Positions 6,196-13,254 are shown, counted from the first letter of the stretch. The stretch is DNA of 18,597 nucleotides from Candidatus Woesearchaeota archaeon (GCA_019323495.1 JAHWHE010000036.1:1-18597), one strand, 5' to 3'. Notes: generated by a model from the sequence alone, not told the origin. Program-made: numbers and translations.

Positions 6196-7591
6196 ATGTA
6201 GAACCGTTTTTGCCATTCCCATTTTTTTTATTGCCATTCTCTTCTTTTTCAGGATCTTTGTTCGCTCCGAAATCGAATTCTGTCTGAGCATCTTTCTTTT
6301 TTTCTTTCTCTCTTTCTTCTCTCTGCTTTCTCCTGTAAACTAATTTGTCGTATTCCTTGTAGAGTTTTGCAGCGAACCTAGAATGAACCTGCTTGTACTT
6401 GTCAAAGAGCTCGAAATATTCCGTGACAAGATCAGGCTGGCACTCAAGTTCTGAAGTAGGATGGAATTTTTCGAATTCAATGAGTTTGTGCTCGAGATGA
6501 GACTCCTCAAGAAACAGGCGCAGTTCGTCTGACGTGAAACGCATCGGCATCTGCTTCAAAAAATTATACAATCTGCTCATCTCTTCTTCAGAGACTTTTA
6601 TGCCGCGGGAATGGGCATCTTGTACAATCTCTCTTGGGATATTTCTACTGTAAGCCCTTTCCAGCAATGGAAGATCATCTCCTGGCTGTTGATATGAGAA
6701 ATCAAATTCCTGTATTTTCGTATTTTCGCATAAGAATAAGAAAATGGCCTTGCATCCTGAATCATTGAACCATTCCTGCCTGATGTTGCCTCTGAAATAT
6801 TCAATAATGTGCGGCTCTTTTATCATCATCGACGCTATTCTTAATTCATACGGCGTAGTTGGATACGGATTTGTGTAAAAGAAATTCCTGCCTCTTTGCA
6901 ATGGTTTCCTGAATTCTGCAAGAGCAGTCTCTATACCTTTTGCGCTTAGTTTAACCAGATGTCCTAGCATGTCGATCTGGTAGGAATTGGTGCATACGCT
7001 CGGAGTCCGTGCAATGAATGGAAGCAATTCTTCAAGGATGCGCATTGACTCGTTTTTGCTTAATGGTCTGTTATCTGAAATCTTAAGTTCGTCGTAAAGC
7101 ACTTCTTTCCTGAAAAATAAGCAAGCAATCGCGTAATTCAGCAGCTGTGCATAATCTGCAGACCTTTTCTGCTGTAGGAAATCGTGAGGATGCACTCCTG
7201 CATGGTCTATGTCCAGCCTAACCTCCAAACCAGCAGCTCTTAATTCGTCAAAAGGGATCTTTATTTTTCCTACTCTTGCCCGCGGCCGGAATTCTGGTTT
7301 GGGTATGCCTGTTTCCTCTGACAGGACAGCCAATGCATCTTTGTATTCTATTTTATTGTGATGCATGACAAAACCTATTATGTCCCCCCCTATGCCGCAC
7401 CAGGCACATTTGAAGTTCTGGCTGTTTGGATTGACAACAAAATGAAGCAGATTGGTTTCTTTATCTTGATGAAAAGGGCATTTTGCAACATATTTTGTGC
7501 CGTCTCTTCTCAGTTTAACGTAACGGCCTATGTATTCAACTATGTCAATCTTTACCCTTAACAATAGCTTAAACTCTTCGAATTCATCCAA
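6164..7591 (-). CDS. DnaG-like protein: CHC2 zinc finger plus C-terminal helicase-binding region, TOPRIM core absent
   Basis: This 475-residue protein resembles bacterial primase at both ends. Residues 10-100 form a CHC2 zinc finger with ligands Cys38, His41, Cys62 and Cys65, followed by GIGGDIIGF and EETGI as in DnaG. From about residue 112, AAGLEVRLDIDHAGVHPHDF matches the tail of a DnaG TOPRIM domain (the LPDGKDPDDF region). LEELLPFIARTPS (about 187-199) matches the next DnaG segment. TTPYELRIASMMIKEP to AIFLFLCEN (245-290) matches the DnaB-binding domain. The catalytic TOPRIM Glu and DxD residues, which should lie between about 105 and 115, are missing, so it is unlikely to make primers by itself. 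The tail is charged, Asn/Gly/Lys-rich and disordered-looking. The start is a TTG with GAGGGGT five bases upstream. It might load or bind a helicase or single-stranded DNA; this is inference. Confidence 0.88.
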   Translation of the reverse strand: MDEFEEFKLLLRVKIDIVEYIGRYVKLRRDGTKYVAKCPFHQDKETNLLHFVVNPNSQNFKCAWCGIGGDIIGFVMHHNKIEYKDALAVLSEETGIPKPEFRPRARVGKIKIPFDELRAAGLEVRLDIDHAGVHPHDFLQQKRSADYAQLLNYAIACLFFRKEVLYDELKISDNRPLSKNESMRILEELLPFIARTPSVCTNSYQIDMLGHLVKLSAKGIETALAEFRKPLQRGRNFFYTNPYPTTPYELRIASMMIKEPHIIEYFRGNIRQEWFNDSGCKAIFLFLCENTKIQEFDFSYQQPGDDLPLLERAYSRNIPREIVQDAHSRGIKVSEEEMSRLYNFLKQMPMRFTSDELRLFLEESHLEHKLIEFEKFHPTSELECQPDLVTEYFELFDKYKQVHSRFAAKLYKEYDKLVYRRKQREEREKEKKKDAQTEFDFGANKDPEKEENGNKKNGNGKNGSTFTEGLLFDQT

Positions 7592-7595
7592 AGTT

Positions 7596-7602
7596 ACCCC
7601 TC
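7596..7602 (-). promoter_or_regulatory. Ribosome binding site deciding the TTG start at 7591
   Basis: On the minus strand GAGGGGT precedes the TTG at 7591 by five to six bases. The only nearby ATG (7587) is out of frame, and no in-frame ATG or GTG occurs before the conserved zinc-finger region, so the TTG start is the best choice. Confidence 0.55.
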
Positions 7603-7620
7603 AATGGAAAGATTCCGGCG

Positions 7621-7634
7621 CAAATATAAATACT
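7621..7634 (-). promoter_or_regulatory. TATA box of the DnaG-like gene
   Basis: On the minus strand the sequence reads AGTATTTATATTTG, a good TATA element. Transcription should start near 7600-7605, giving a leader just long enough for the GAGGGGT site. Confidence 0.55.
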
Positions 7635-7674
7635 TTTGTATCTATCACCCGCAAATTTGTTCCGCAAGAGTAAT

Positions 7675-7712
7675 AAAAATCAAAAAAAGGGGCTCGATTT
7701 AGGCTGATTTTT
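7675..7712. repeat. 8-bp inverted repeat before the receiver-like gene
   Basis: AAAAATCA (7675-7682) is repeated as its reverse complement TGATTTTT (7705-7712), 22 bp apart. The right arm ends eight bases before the TATA core at 7721, where it would overlap the BRE region. It could be an operator, but A/T-rich arms of this length can occur by chance. Confidence 0.35.
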
Positions 7713-7720
7713 CGACTACA

Positions 7721-7728
7721 TTTATATA
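7721..7728 (+). promoter_or_regulatory. TATA box of the receiver-like gene
   Basis: TTTATATA, preceded by CGACTACA, predicts transcription from about 7750. The ATG at 7778 has AGAAGG at 7769-7774, a Shine-Dalgarno-like site that is rather close to the start. The 186 bp between 7592 and 7777 otherwise hold only the two divergent promoters and the inverted repeat. Confidence 0.6.
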
Positions 7729-7777
7729 TCTGTTTTTATTCAAAGGCATTAGAAGCGTAAGCAGTTACAGAAGGAAA

Positions 7778-8611
7778 ATGACAGATAGTAGAGCAACTGG
7801 TGAGGAAAAATTAGACTTGTTGAGTTGGTGTGCTGCAAAGGCAGCTGCAAACATACACGATTTAAGGCATTTCTATCCTTTTGAACAAGATGATAAAGGC
7901 AGCACAAAAATAGACCCTAGATATGGCCCTGGCGATCTTCATACGCATATGGGTTCCCATGAAATTGTAGGGGGCTTGGTCAAAAAGATTTTTGAAGAAG
8001 TTGATGCGAATTTTCCTGACATGCTTCCTAACCTTCTTGTCTACTGCAACGGACAAGAAGCAGAGGAATTCAGGCTGGCGCTAAAGGGTGCGTGCAGGCT
8101 CACATTTGCATCAGATGAAAAAGATGCTATAAGATTACTTCAGGAAAACAGATATGATGCTTTGGTGCTTGGATTTTCAACTGCAAAAGCCATGGAAGCA
8201 GGGACTAATAGAAGCAAGTCGCTTTATTTCGGCACGAAAAAAGAGCCATACATACTGAATCATCAGGCACCGGGGATGAAAAAAATACTGCTTGCAATCC
8301 CGCAGTTCCAGGAAAAGGATCATCCGATGCTTTTCAATTACATCTTTGACAAGCCATTGGATCCAAGAGCAAGGATATATCAATATCTGATGCCTGCTAG
8401 GCAGCCAGAAAGAATTCTGCAACTGGAAGAAGCATTAAATTTAATTCTCGGAAAAGAAGATAGAATCAGCTTATTGGTTTTATCGAGGCTGTTATGCAAT
8501 TACTGCGAACCTCCTAGCCACATCAGACAATCAGAGCAGAAGTTCAAGATAAACGGGTACAAAGCGAATCAAACAGTGAGAAGAACAAGAGAGAAACAGG
8601 AAGCAAAATAA
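7778..8611 (+). CDS. Unrecognised 277-residue protein with a receiver-like segment
   Basis: I do not recognise this family. Residues about 84-133 follow the rhythm of a response-regulator receiver: a hydrophobic strand (NLLVYC), a helix with a run of Glu (GQEAEEFRLALKGA), then LTFASDEKDAIRLLQENRYD and the strand ALVLGFS. In a true receiver the first strand ends in DD and the last in a phospho-accepting Asp; here these positions are YCNG and LGF, so phosphorylation by the normal route is not expected. Upstream, YGPGDLHTHMGSHE holds three closely spaced histidines that might bind metal. The C-terminal part is helical and ends very basic (VRRTREKQEAK). It has its own promoter and converges, 13 bp apart, on an orphan gene. 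The receiver analogy is inference and could be a general Rossmann-like fold. Confidence 0.85.
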   Translation: MTDSRATGEEKLDLLSWCAAKAAANIHDLRHFYPFEQDDKGSTKIDPRYGPGDLHTHMGSHEIVGGLVKKIFEEVDANFPDMLPNLLVYCNGQEAEEFRLALKGACRLTFASDEKDAIRLLQENRYDALVLGFSTAKAMEAGTNRSKSLYFGTKKEPYILNHQAPGMKKILLAIPQFQEKDHPMLFNYIFDKPLDPRARIYQYLMPARQPERILQLEEALNLILGKEDRISLLVLSRLLCNYCEPPSHIRQSEQKFKINGYKANQTVRRTREKQEAK

Positions 8612-8624
8612 AAAGCGATACTGC

Positions 8625-9128
8625 TCAGCTTCTTCTATATGATTTCATTTCTTCTTCGAATTCTTTGATAGTTCCGTCGAATACAACCACTTCCTTCAAC
8701 TTGCGCGCCAGGTGATGATAGGCCTGTTCAAGCTCAGGCTGCATTTTTTGGTCTTTGTATAAGACTAAAATCGAAACATCCATTTCGCTTATGTCAAGCT
8801 CTTCTTTTTGCGCGATTGACAGGAGCACATCTAGCGCCCTGTAGAAAACTTCTCTAACAGGAGTGTTTCTTGAATCAGGAACCTCAATGAATCCATTAAA
8901 ATAAGGTGCCCTGAAATCGATTGATACATAAGAATGCGCAACTTCAACAGGAGGAACAACTCCTTGCAAAGGATCTTCTGTCAACGGATCAAAACTAGCT
9001 AGATAAATGTTTACAGGGATTTTAGAAGTATCAGGTATGTCTTCTATTGCTATTGTTTCAAGCCTTCCCCTTTCAAAATTTCCATCAAATAGGCTACTAT
9101 CTTTAATCCCCCAATTAAACCTATTCAT
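8625..9128 (-). CDS. Hypothetical protein, 167 residues
   Basis: This is a soluble, acidic protein that I do not recognise. It starts MNRFNWGIKDSSLFDGNFE, with no signal peptide or membrane segment. The N-terminal two thirds look beta-rich (IPVNIYLASFDPL, AHSYVSIDFRAPYFNGFIEV). They are followed by a helix (VREVFYRALDVLLSIAQKEE), a strand (DVSILVLYKD) and a last helical, charged segment (TIKEFEEEMKSYRRS). No catalytic motif stands out. The start is well supported: on the minus strand GGGGGT lies eight bases upstream and a TATA box lies at 9168-9175. It is divergent from the gene of the 75-residue basic protein. Real coding is supported by promoter, ribosome site and normal composition. Confidence 0.8.
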   Translation of the reverse strand: MNRFNWGIKDSSLFDGNFERGRLETIAIEDIPDTSKIPVNIYLASFDPLTEDPLQGVVPPVEVAHSYVSIDFRAPYFNGFIEVPDSRNTPVREVFYRALDVLLSIAQKEELDISEMDVSILVLYKDQKMQPELEQAYHHLARKLKEVVVFDGTIKEFEEEMKSYRRS

Positions 9129-9136
9129 AGGTAAAT

Positions 9137-9142
9137 ACCCCC
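9137..9142 (-). promoter_or_regulatory. Ribosome binding site of the 167-residue gene
   Basis: The minus strand reads AAAGGGGGTATTTACCT before the ATG at 9128, a good match to the archaeal AAGGAGGTGATC pattern with eight bases of spacing. Confidence 0.55.
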
Positions 9143-9167
9143 TTTGCCTATATTAGGGGTGTGCTTC

Positions 9168-9175
9168 TATATAAA
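9168..9175 (-). promoter_or_regulatory. TATA box of the 167-residue gene
   Basis: The minus strand reads TTTATATA, preceded by ATAAA. Transcription should start near 9145, just upstream of the GGGGGT ribosome site. Confidence 0.55.
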
Positions 9176-9225
9176 TTTATCTATTTCGCATAGCGGAACT
9201 GATTATCGCTCGTTTTTTCAGCATA

Positions 9226-9239
9226 GAAACGTTTATATA
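9226..9239 (+). promoter_or_regulatory. Strong BRE/TATA promoter of the 75-residue gene
   Basis: GAAACG followed by TTTATATA is close to the archaeal BRE-TATA consensus. The expected transcript start is about 9262. The 155 bp between 9129 and 9283 hold only the two divergent promoters. Confidence 0.7.
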
Positions 9240-9272
9240 TAATTCTATATTTATACTTGTTAAATCAAATTT

Positions 9273-9280
9273 GAGGTGAT
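9273..9280 (+). promoter_or_regulatory. Perfect Shine-Dalgarno site of the 75-residue gene
   Basis: GAGGTGAT is fully complementary to the archaeal 16S rRNA 3' end (AUCACCUC). GAGG is spaced seven bases from the ATG at 9284. It is the strongest ribosome site in the window. Confidence 0.8.
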
Positions 9281-9283
9281 AAA

Positions 9284-9511
9284 ATGCCATCAGGAGAAGT
9301 AATTGAAATTAAGATTCACAAAGCACAGAACAAAGAAGCAATGGCTTTGATGAAAGTTAAGGTTGCAGGAAAATCAACTCCAGTTTATCTTGAAGTTCCA
9401 ATGAAATTAGATTTCAAGATCGGAGACACTGTTGAATTCAAGCAGCAGCCAGGAACAAGCGCTTTCAGGGATGTTTCAAGGGTTGCAAAAGGCTACAAGG
9501 CTAAAAGATAA
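9284..9511 (+). CDS. Small basic protein, 75 residues, unknown; probably a small beta-barrel
   Basis: The protein starts MPSGEVIEIKIHKAQNKEAM and ends RVAKGYKAKR. It has no cysteines, no signal peptide and no membrane segment, and it is strongly basic. Alternating strands (VIEIKIHK, ALMKVKV, PVYLEVPMKLDF, DTVEFKQQP) followed by a Lys/Arg-rich end suggest a five-strand barrel of the OB or SH3 kind, as in many small nucleic-acid-binding proteins; this is inference from sequence pattern. I cannot name a family. The strong TATA, the perfect Shine-Dalgarno sequence and the T-rich terminator imply an abundant product, such as a chromatin-like or RNA-binding protein. It is a single-gene unit. Confidence 0.85.
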   Translation: MPSGEVIEIKIHKAQNKEAMALMKVKVAGKSTPVYLEVPMKLDFKIGDTVEFKQQPGTSAFRDVSRVAKGYKAKR

Positions 9512-9525
9512 ATTTTAGTTATTAA

Positions 9526-9549
9526 TATTTTTTCTATAATTTTTATTTG
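9526..9549. terminator. T-rich tract after the 75-residue gene
   Basis: ATATTTTTTCTATAA followed by TTTTTATTT begins about 15 bases after the stop codon at 9511. It would serve the plus-strand gene. The minus-strand gene that ends at 9569 sees an A-rich version and has only weaker T runs. Confidence 0.5.
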
Positions 9550-9568
9550 ATTAGAATAGATAAGATAA

Positions 9569-11233
9569 TTAATTCTTTAGAAGTTGTTTTGCCTCTTTCA
9601 ATATTGATTTGAATTTTTTATTGTCTATACTTCCTTTTTTTCCTATTTTCTTTTTTGCTTTTTTAGCTTTCTTTGCAGTTTTCTTCACTACTTTTCTTTT
9701 TGCCTTCTTCTTTGCTTGTTTTTTAATTACTTTTTTGATTTTCTTTTTTTGCTTTAAAGGTTTCTTTGTTTTAGGCGCCATCGCTTTCTTTTTGCTTTTC
9801 TTGATTTGCTTCTTGGATTTTTTTGCCTCTGCTTTTTCTTTTTTCCTCATTGTCTCAAGCCTTTTCTTTGCAGCCCTCTCACGCATCAATCTCTCTTCCT
9901 TGTACGGATCTTTAGGCACTTTGAACTTAGGGAGCCTGCTTACAGGATAAAGCACTTTTGACTTGTGCTTCGGCATGGAGACTCGTTGCACAACGATTGT
10001 CTTTGGTTTTATTGTCTGTACCTTCTGTGTCTTTTTCTTGACGACGACAATGGGTATAGCAAGCTCTTTTTTCTTTTGCTCTTTTATTTTAGGGAACGGC
10101 TTGATGTCCATCAAGTCTTTGGTAGGCCTCAGCTTGAAGTCTTCTGGCTCTTTCTCCTGCTTTGTCTTTTGTTTTGTCCTTTTCTCAAGCTTTGGGATGA
10201 GCTTCTTGTAGAAATTTGAATAGTATGCATAAAGCGCGCCTATCAAGATGAGCGCAGCGACGATAATAATCAATACAGTATAGAGCACTGACCATTTGGT
10301 TGCGCTCTTCATCGCCTGGTCTATCTTGCCGAACTGCTGCATTGCAAGCTGTTTTTCTTCTGCCCTGAATGTCCCTATCTGTTTGACATCGAACACCAGC
10401 GTGCCGTTCTTATAGCTTTTTATCTTGCAGTCCCTGCACAATTGCCCGTCGAACAAAATCGCGGTTTCATTAAACACCAGATTGTACAACGTGATTCTTG
10501 CGCTCACATTAAGCGCAGGAAGCTTTTCCAGGTTTACACTTATCAAATTGTACCCTATATTGACGTGCCTGTCAAGATCTGCGCCGCTGATGTCGACAGC
10601 TTCCTTGAAAAGGATCGAGCCCCTGTCTTTTATCCCCAGCTCCAAATTCTTTAATGTGAAGCTATCAAAGCTGCTCAAGTTCGTACTTAATTCAGGAGAG
10701 AATTTTGAAGCGATCGGGCGCTGTACGCAGTCCAGGTCATTAGTTCCGCAGTCAGGATCACATAACCCGTCTGTCTTATCATTGCAGACATTGTCTTCTG
10801 CATTTGGCTTGCAGTCATTCGGGCACATGAAATAGTTCTCTTTCTCTTCGCACTGGCTGTTGCTGTTGCAGAATTCTGCGATTGCAGGCCCGGTTGAGAT
10901 GCTTCCTGTCTTTATGTCGACAGAACAAGTCTGTGTCTGAACAAAATGGCCTGTATACGGCAGGCAGCCAGAACCGTCCTTGCATGTCCTTGTTCTTTTG
11001 CTGTCTTCGCAGGTCGTCCATCTTGAACAGCTCAGTTCTGACAGTTTTTTCTCGCACCCTGTAACAATGTTTTTTTCAAGTTCTGTACTTACGGCATAGG
11101 TCGTACTGCTCAGCAAAAGGCCTGAAACAGCGTATTTCACAAAGATAGCGCTTCCTAGTGCTAAAGCCACGATTACTATAATGATTAGAAATATCTTTAG
11201 CTTGCTTCTATCACTCTTTTTCCCTTTCTTCAT
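9569..11233 (-). CDS. Two-pass membrane protein with cysteine-rich outer domain and Lys-rich (histone H1-like) cytoplasmic tail
   Basis: The start at 11233 gives 554 residues. An in-frame ATG at 11257 lies upstream of the transcript start expected from the TATA box at 11261-11268, so it is rejected. A membrane anchor spans about residues 13-41. The outer part has a thrombospondin-1-like module at 60-104 (CSRWTTCEDSKRTRTC, later QTQTC) and a second Cys cluster at 122-169 (MCPNDC, DGLCDPDC, NDLDC). A beta-rich domain at about 187-289 (ITLYNLVFNETAILFDGQLC) resembles modules I recall from secreted woesearchaeal proteins. A second membrane helix lies at about 315-339. The last 215 residues face the cytoplasm and end in runs such as KKAKRKVVKKTAKKAKKAKK, like histone H1. 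It may tie DNA, RNA or another polyanion to the membrane. It diverges from the MoxR/VWA operon. Confidence 0.9.
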   Translation of the reverse strand: MKKGKKSDRSKLKIFLIIIVIVALALGSAIFVKYAVSGLLLSSTTYAVSTELEKNIVTGCEKKLSELSCSRWTTCEDSKRTRTCKDGSGCLPYTGHFVQTQTCSVDIKTGSISTGPAIAEFCNSNSQCEEKENYFMCPNDCKPNAEDNVCNDKTDGLCDPDCGTNDLDCVQRPIASKFSPELSTNLSSFDSFTLKNLELGIKDRGSILFKEAVDISGADLDRHVNIGYNLISVNLEKLPALNVSARITLYNLVFNETAILFDGQLCRDCKIKSYKNGTLVFDVKQIGTFRAEEKQLAMQQFGKIDQAMKSATKWSVLYTVLIIIVAALILIGALYAYYSNFYKKLIPKLEKRTKQKTKQEKEPEDFKLRPTKDLMDIKPFPKIKEQKKKELAIPIVVVKKKTQKVQTIKPKTIVVQRVSMPKHKSKVLYPVSRLPKFKVPKDPYKEERLMRERAAKKRLETMRKKEKAEAKKSKKQIKKSKKKAMAPKTKKPLKQKKKIKKVIKKQAKKKAKRKVVKKTAKKAKKAKKKIGKKGSIDNKKFKSILKEAKQLLKN

Positions 11234-11260
11234 ACTCCAATATAAAAAAAGCAGCATTGC

Positions 11261-11268
11261 TATATAAA
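11261..11268 (-). promoter_or_regulatory. TATA box of the Lys-tailed membrane protein gene
   Basis: The minus strand reads AATTTATATAG. Transcription is expected near 11236, so the ATG at 11233 would be nearly leaderless; this rules out the longer start at 11257. Confidence 0.65.
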
Positions 11269-11292
11269 TTTTTTGTAGATGTGCAAAAGATA

Positions 11293-11386
11293 CGTATAGT
11301 GTGCTTCGCCATAAACGTAATTAACTGTATATACGAGTCTTTTTTCATTGATTGTTAATCTTGATAGCTGCGCTAGACACTATACG
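11293..11386. repeat. Mirrored 10-bp motif in the divergent promoter region
   Basis: CGTATAGTGT (11293-11302) and its exact reverse complement ACACTATACG (11377-11386) stand 74 bp apart. Relative to its own promoter each copy reads ACACTATACG toward the gene: 24 bp before the minus TATA core (11261-11268) and 20 bp before the plus TATA core (11407-11414). The layout suits a shared activator or repressor site. No gene or RNA was recognised in the 226 bp between the two coding regions. Confidence 0.6.
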
Positions 11387-11398
11387 CACAAGTCTTCG

Positions 11399-11414
11399 TC
11401 GAAAAGTTTATAAA
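11399..11414 (+). promoter_or_regulatory. BRE/TATA promoter of the BatA-MoxR-DUF58 operon
   Basis: TCGAAAAG is followed by TTTATAAA. Transcription should start near 11436. AGGGAT at 11448-11453 may serve as the ribosome site for the ATG at 11460. Confidence 0.65.
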
Positions 11415-11459
11415 GGACAACACCTATTTTCAAAGGAAAGACAAGACAGGGATTGATAC

Positions 11460-13232
11460 ATGGCGTGGGGAAACATAATAGGATTGTACGCACTTTTAGC
11501 ATTAGTGCCCTTTATAATACTGTATTTTATCAAGCCAAAGCCTAAAGAGATGATTTTTCCTTCTTTATTGTTCCTTTTCAAGCAGAAAGGCAGTGTTTAC
11601 AGGAGCAGCTTTTTCAGAAATTTCCTGAAAGACCTTTTGTTTTTGTTGCAGCTGATCGTTCTTGTCCTTCTGGCAGTAAGTGTTGCAGAGCCAATGATCA
11701 AGGTTGACCAGACAGTCATCACGAGGAATACTGTTCTTGTCCTTGACCTGAGCGCGAGCATGAGCGCTGACGGAGTTTTCGATGAAATGATCAAGAATGC
11801 AAAAGGTGCACTGAGCAGCGTGAATTCAATCATTTTTGCAGAGAACACGCCGTTGATCGCGCTAGAAGAGGGAAGCAAAGGAGAAGCGCTTGAAATCCTG
11901 GACGTCTTGAAGCCGAAGGCAACTTCCACTAATCTTGGTGATTCGATCGCACTTGCAGGAGAGATGGTTGATGAAGGCAGGGTTGTTGTGGTGAGCGACT
12001 TCATTGTTACAGAAGGGCCAGACCCGCTTGTCGCGAAGAATCTGCTCGAAAGCAAGGGCCTTATTGTCGATTTCATAAATGTGGGAAAGAATGCAGACAA
12101 TCTTGCAATAACAGATGTCAAGGTGACAAAACCTAAAACAACCATATATTTCAAGAATTATTATCAAGAGGCAAAGGACGTCCATACAAGGATAGGAAGC
12201 CTGGAGAAAACACTTAGAATAAAACCCAATTCAATCGAAACAATTTCTATTGCGACTCCGCCAGGCCTGACAAAGATAGAGATCACTGACAAGGACGCCA
12301 TGATGGCTGACAATTTTGCGTACATAAGCACGCCTGAAAATATTTTGATAAGAGTGCTGTTGATCACGAACAGCGAATCAAAGTTCATCGAGAGCGCATT
12401 GACTGCTTCGCCTCAGATAGAACTTACTGTTGCGACTCCTCCTATTGTCCCTGAACCTAATCATGATGTTGTGATATTTTCTGATTTCGATGAATCGTTG
12501 CTGCTGCCTGGAACATATGAGATAATAGAGAATTATGTCAGGAAAGGCCACGCAGTCATATTCGCTGCGCAGGACAAGATGCCCCAGACGAGCCTGCTTC
12601 CTGTCAGTATTAAAGGGCTCAAGGAAGAAGACAATGCAGTCATCACGACAAAGATAATAAATAAGATAACAAGGGACATTGATTTCGGAAGCGTGAACAA
12701 ATATCTTGAGACAGAGCCAGTCGCAAGCAGCGTTGTTGTCGCTGCAGCAGGAGAAAGCCCTGTACTTGCGATGAAAGAATTGGGCGGAGGTTCCACTGTT
12801 TATTACGGCATCTTCGACAAGGACACTGATTTCAAATACAGCCCGAGCTATCCTATCTTCTGGAATAATCTGCTGAATCATCTTGCACGTTCAGAGGATC
12901 TTAATGATTTTAATTTCAAGACAGGCACGATTCTGGCACTGGGAACAAGACAGACAGTAGAAGCACCCAGCGGGCCTGTGACAACAAACAACCTGCTTCT
13001 GGATGAAGTGGGTGTTTATACATTCGAAGAAAAGAAGATTGTTGCGAATCTTGCAAACGAGAAAGAAAGCAACATTGGCAAGACAGAAACGCAGTTCAAA
13101 GGGGGAAAGATAACTGAGTTCGGAACCACGACAAGGAAAGTGGACAAGAGCATTGTGAAGTATCTTGCGATCATCGCCCTAATACTCATCTTATTGGAAT
13201 TGTTCGTGATAAAACGAAGAGGAGAATTATAG
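11460..13232 (+). CDS. BatA-like membrane protein with von Willebrand factor A domain
   Basis: This 590-residue protein begins with the BatA-type N-terminus: two membrane helices (about 5-24 and 58-76) separated by a basic loop with KPKPKEMIFPSLLFL. A VWA domain follows, with a complete metal site (MIDAS): VLVLDLSASMS (Asp96, Ser98, Ser100), Thr157 in TSTNLGDS and Asp180 in VVVSDF. After it come beta-rich segments and a glutamine-amidotransferase-like stretch (HDVVIFSDFDES, YVRKGHAVIFAA), then a last membrane helix near 567-584 with a basic KRRGEL end. In Bat/aerotolerance systems such proteins are thought to work with MoxR ATPases and DUF58 proteins in assembling or protecting envelope proteins. 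It is the first gene of the operon, and AGGAGG at 13231 overlaps its stop and leads to the next gene. Confidence 0.92.
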   Translation: MAWGNIIGLYALLALVPFIILYFIKPKPKEMIFPSLLFLFKQKGSVYRSSFFRNFLKDLLFLLQLIVLVLLAVSVAEPMIKVDQTVITRNTVLVLDLSASMSADGVFDEMIKNAKGALSSVNSIIFAENTPLIALEEGSKGEALEILDVLKPKATSTNLGDSIALAGEMVDEGRVVVVSDFIVTEGPDPLVAKNLLESKGLIVDFINVGKNADNLAITDVKVTKPKTTIYFKNYYQEAKDVHTRIGSLEKTLRIKPNSIETISIATPPGLTKIEITDKDAMMADNFAYISTPENILIRVLLITNSESKFIESALTASPQIELTVATPPIVPEPNHDVVIFSDFDESLLLPGTYEIIENYVRKGHAVIFAAQDKMPQTSLLPVSIKGLKEEDNAVITTKIINKITRDIDFGSVNKYLETEPVASSVVVAAAGESPVLAMKELGGGSTVYYGIFDKDTDFKYSPSYPIFWNNLLNHLARSEDLNDFNFKTGTILALGTRQTVEAPSGPVTTNNLLLDEVGVYTFEEKKIVANLANEKESNIGKTETQFKGGKITEFGTTTRKVDKSIVKYLAIIALILILLELFVIKRRGEL

Positions 13233-13254
13233 GAGGAAACAGGAGAATAATATC

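Noticed and set aside
9609..9950. Plus-strand Phe-rich frame that looks like a membrane protein
   Set aside because: It is the antisense of AAA/AAG lysine codons in the basic tail, which read as Phe/Leu on the other strand.
10425..10835. Plus-strand frame of 136 codons opposite the Lys-tailed membrane protein
   Set aside because: It lies wholly antisense to a well-supported gene, has no promoter or ribosome site, and its translation shows no domain.
11234..11257. Longer start (ATG at 11257) for the Lys-tailed membrane protein
   Set aside because: The TATA core at 11261-11268 predicts transcription from about 11236, downstream of that ATG. The start at 11233 is the only one expected to be on the mRNA.
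11271..11459. Possible structured RNA in the divergent intergenic region
   Set aside because: The 10-bp arms could pair, but no compact nested stem, tRNA-like or C/D-box pattern was found. The symmetric placement to two TATA boxes is better explained as protein binding sites.
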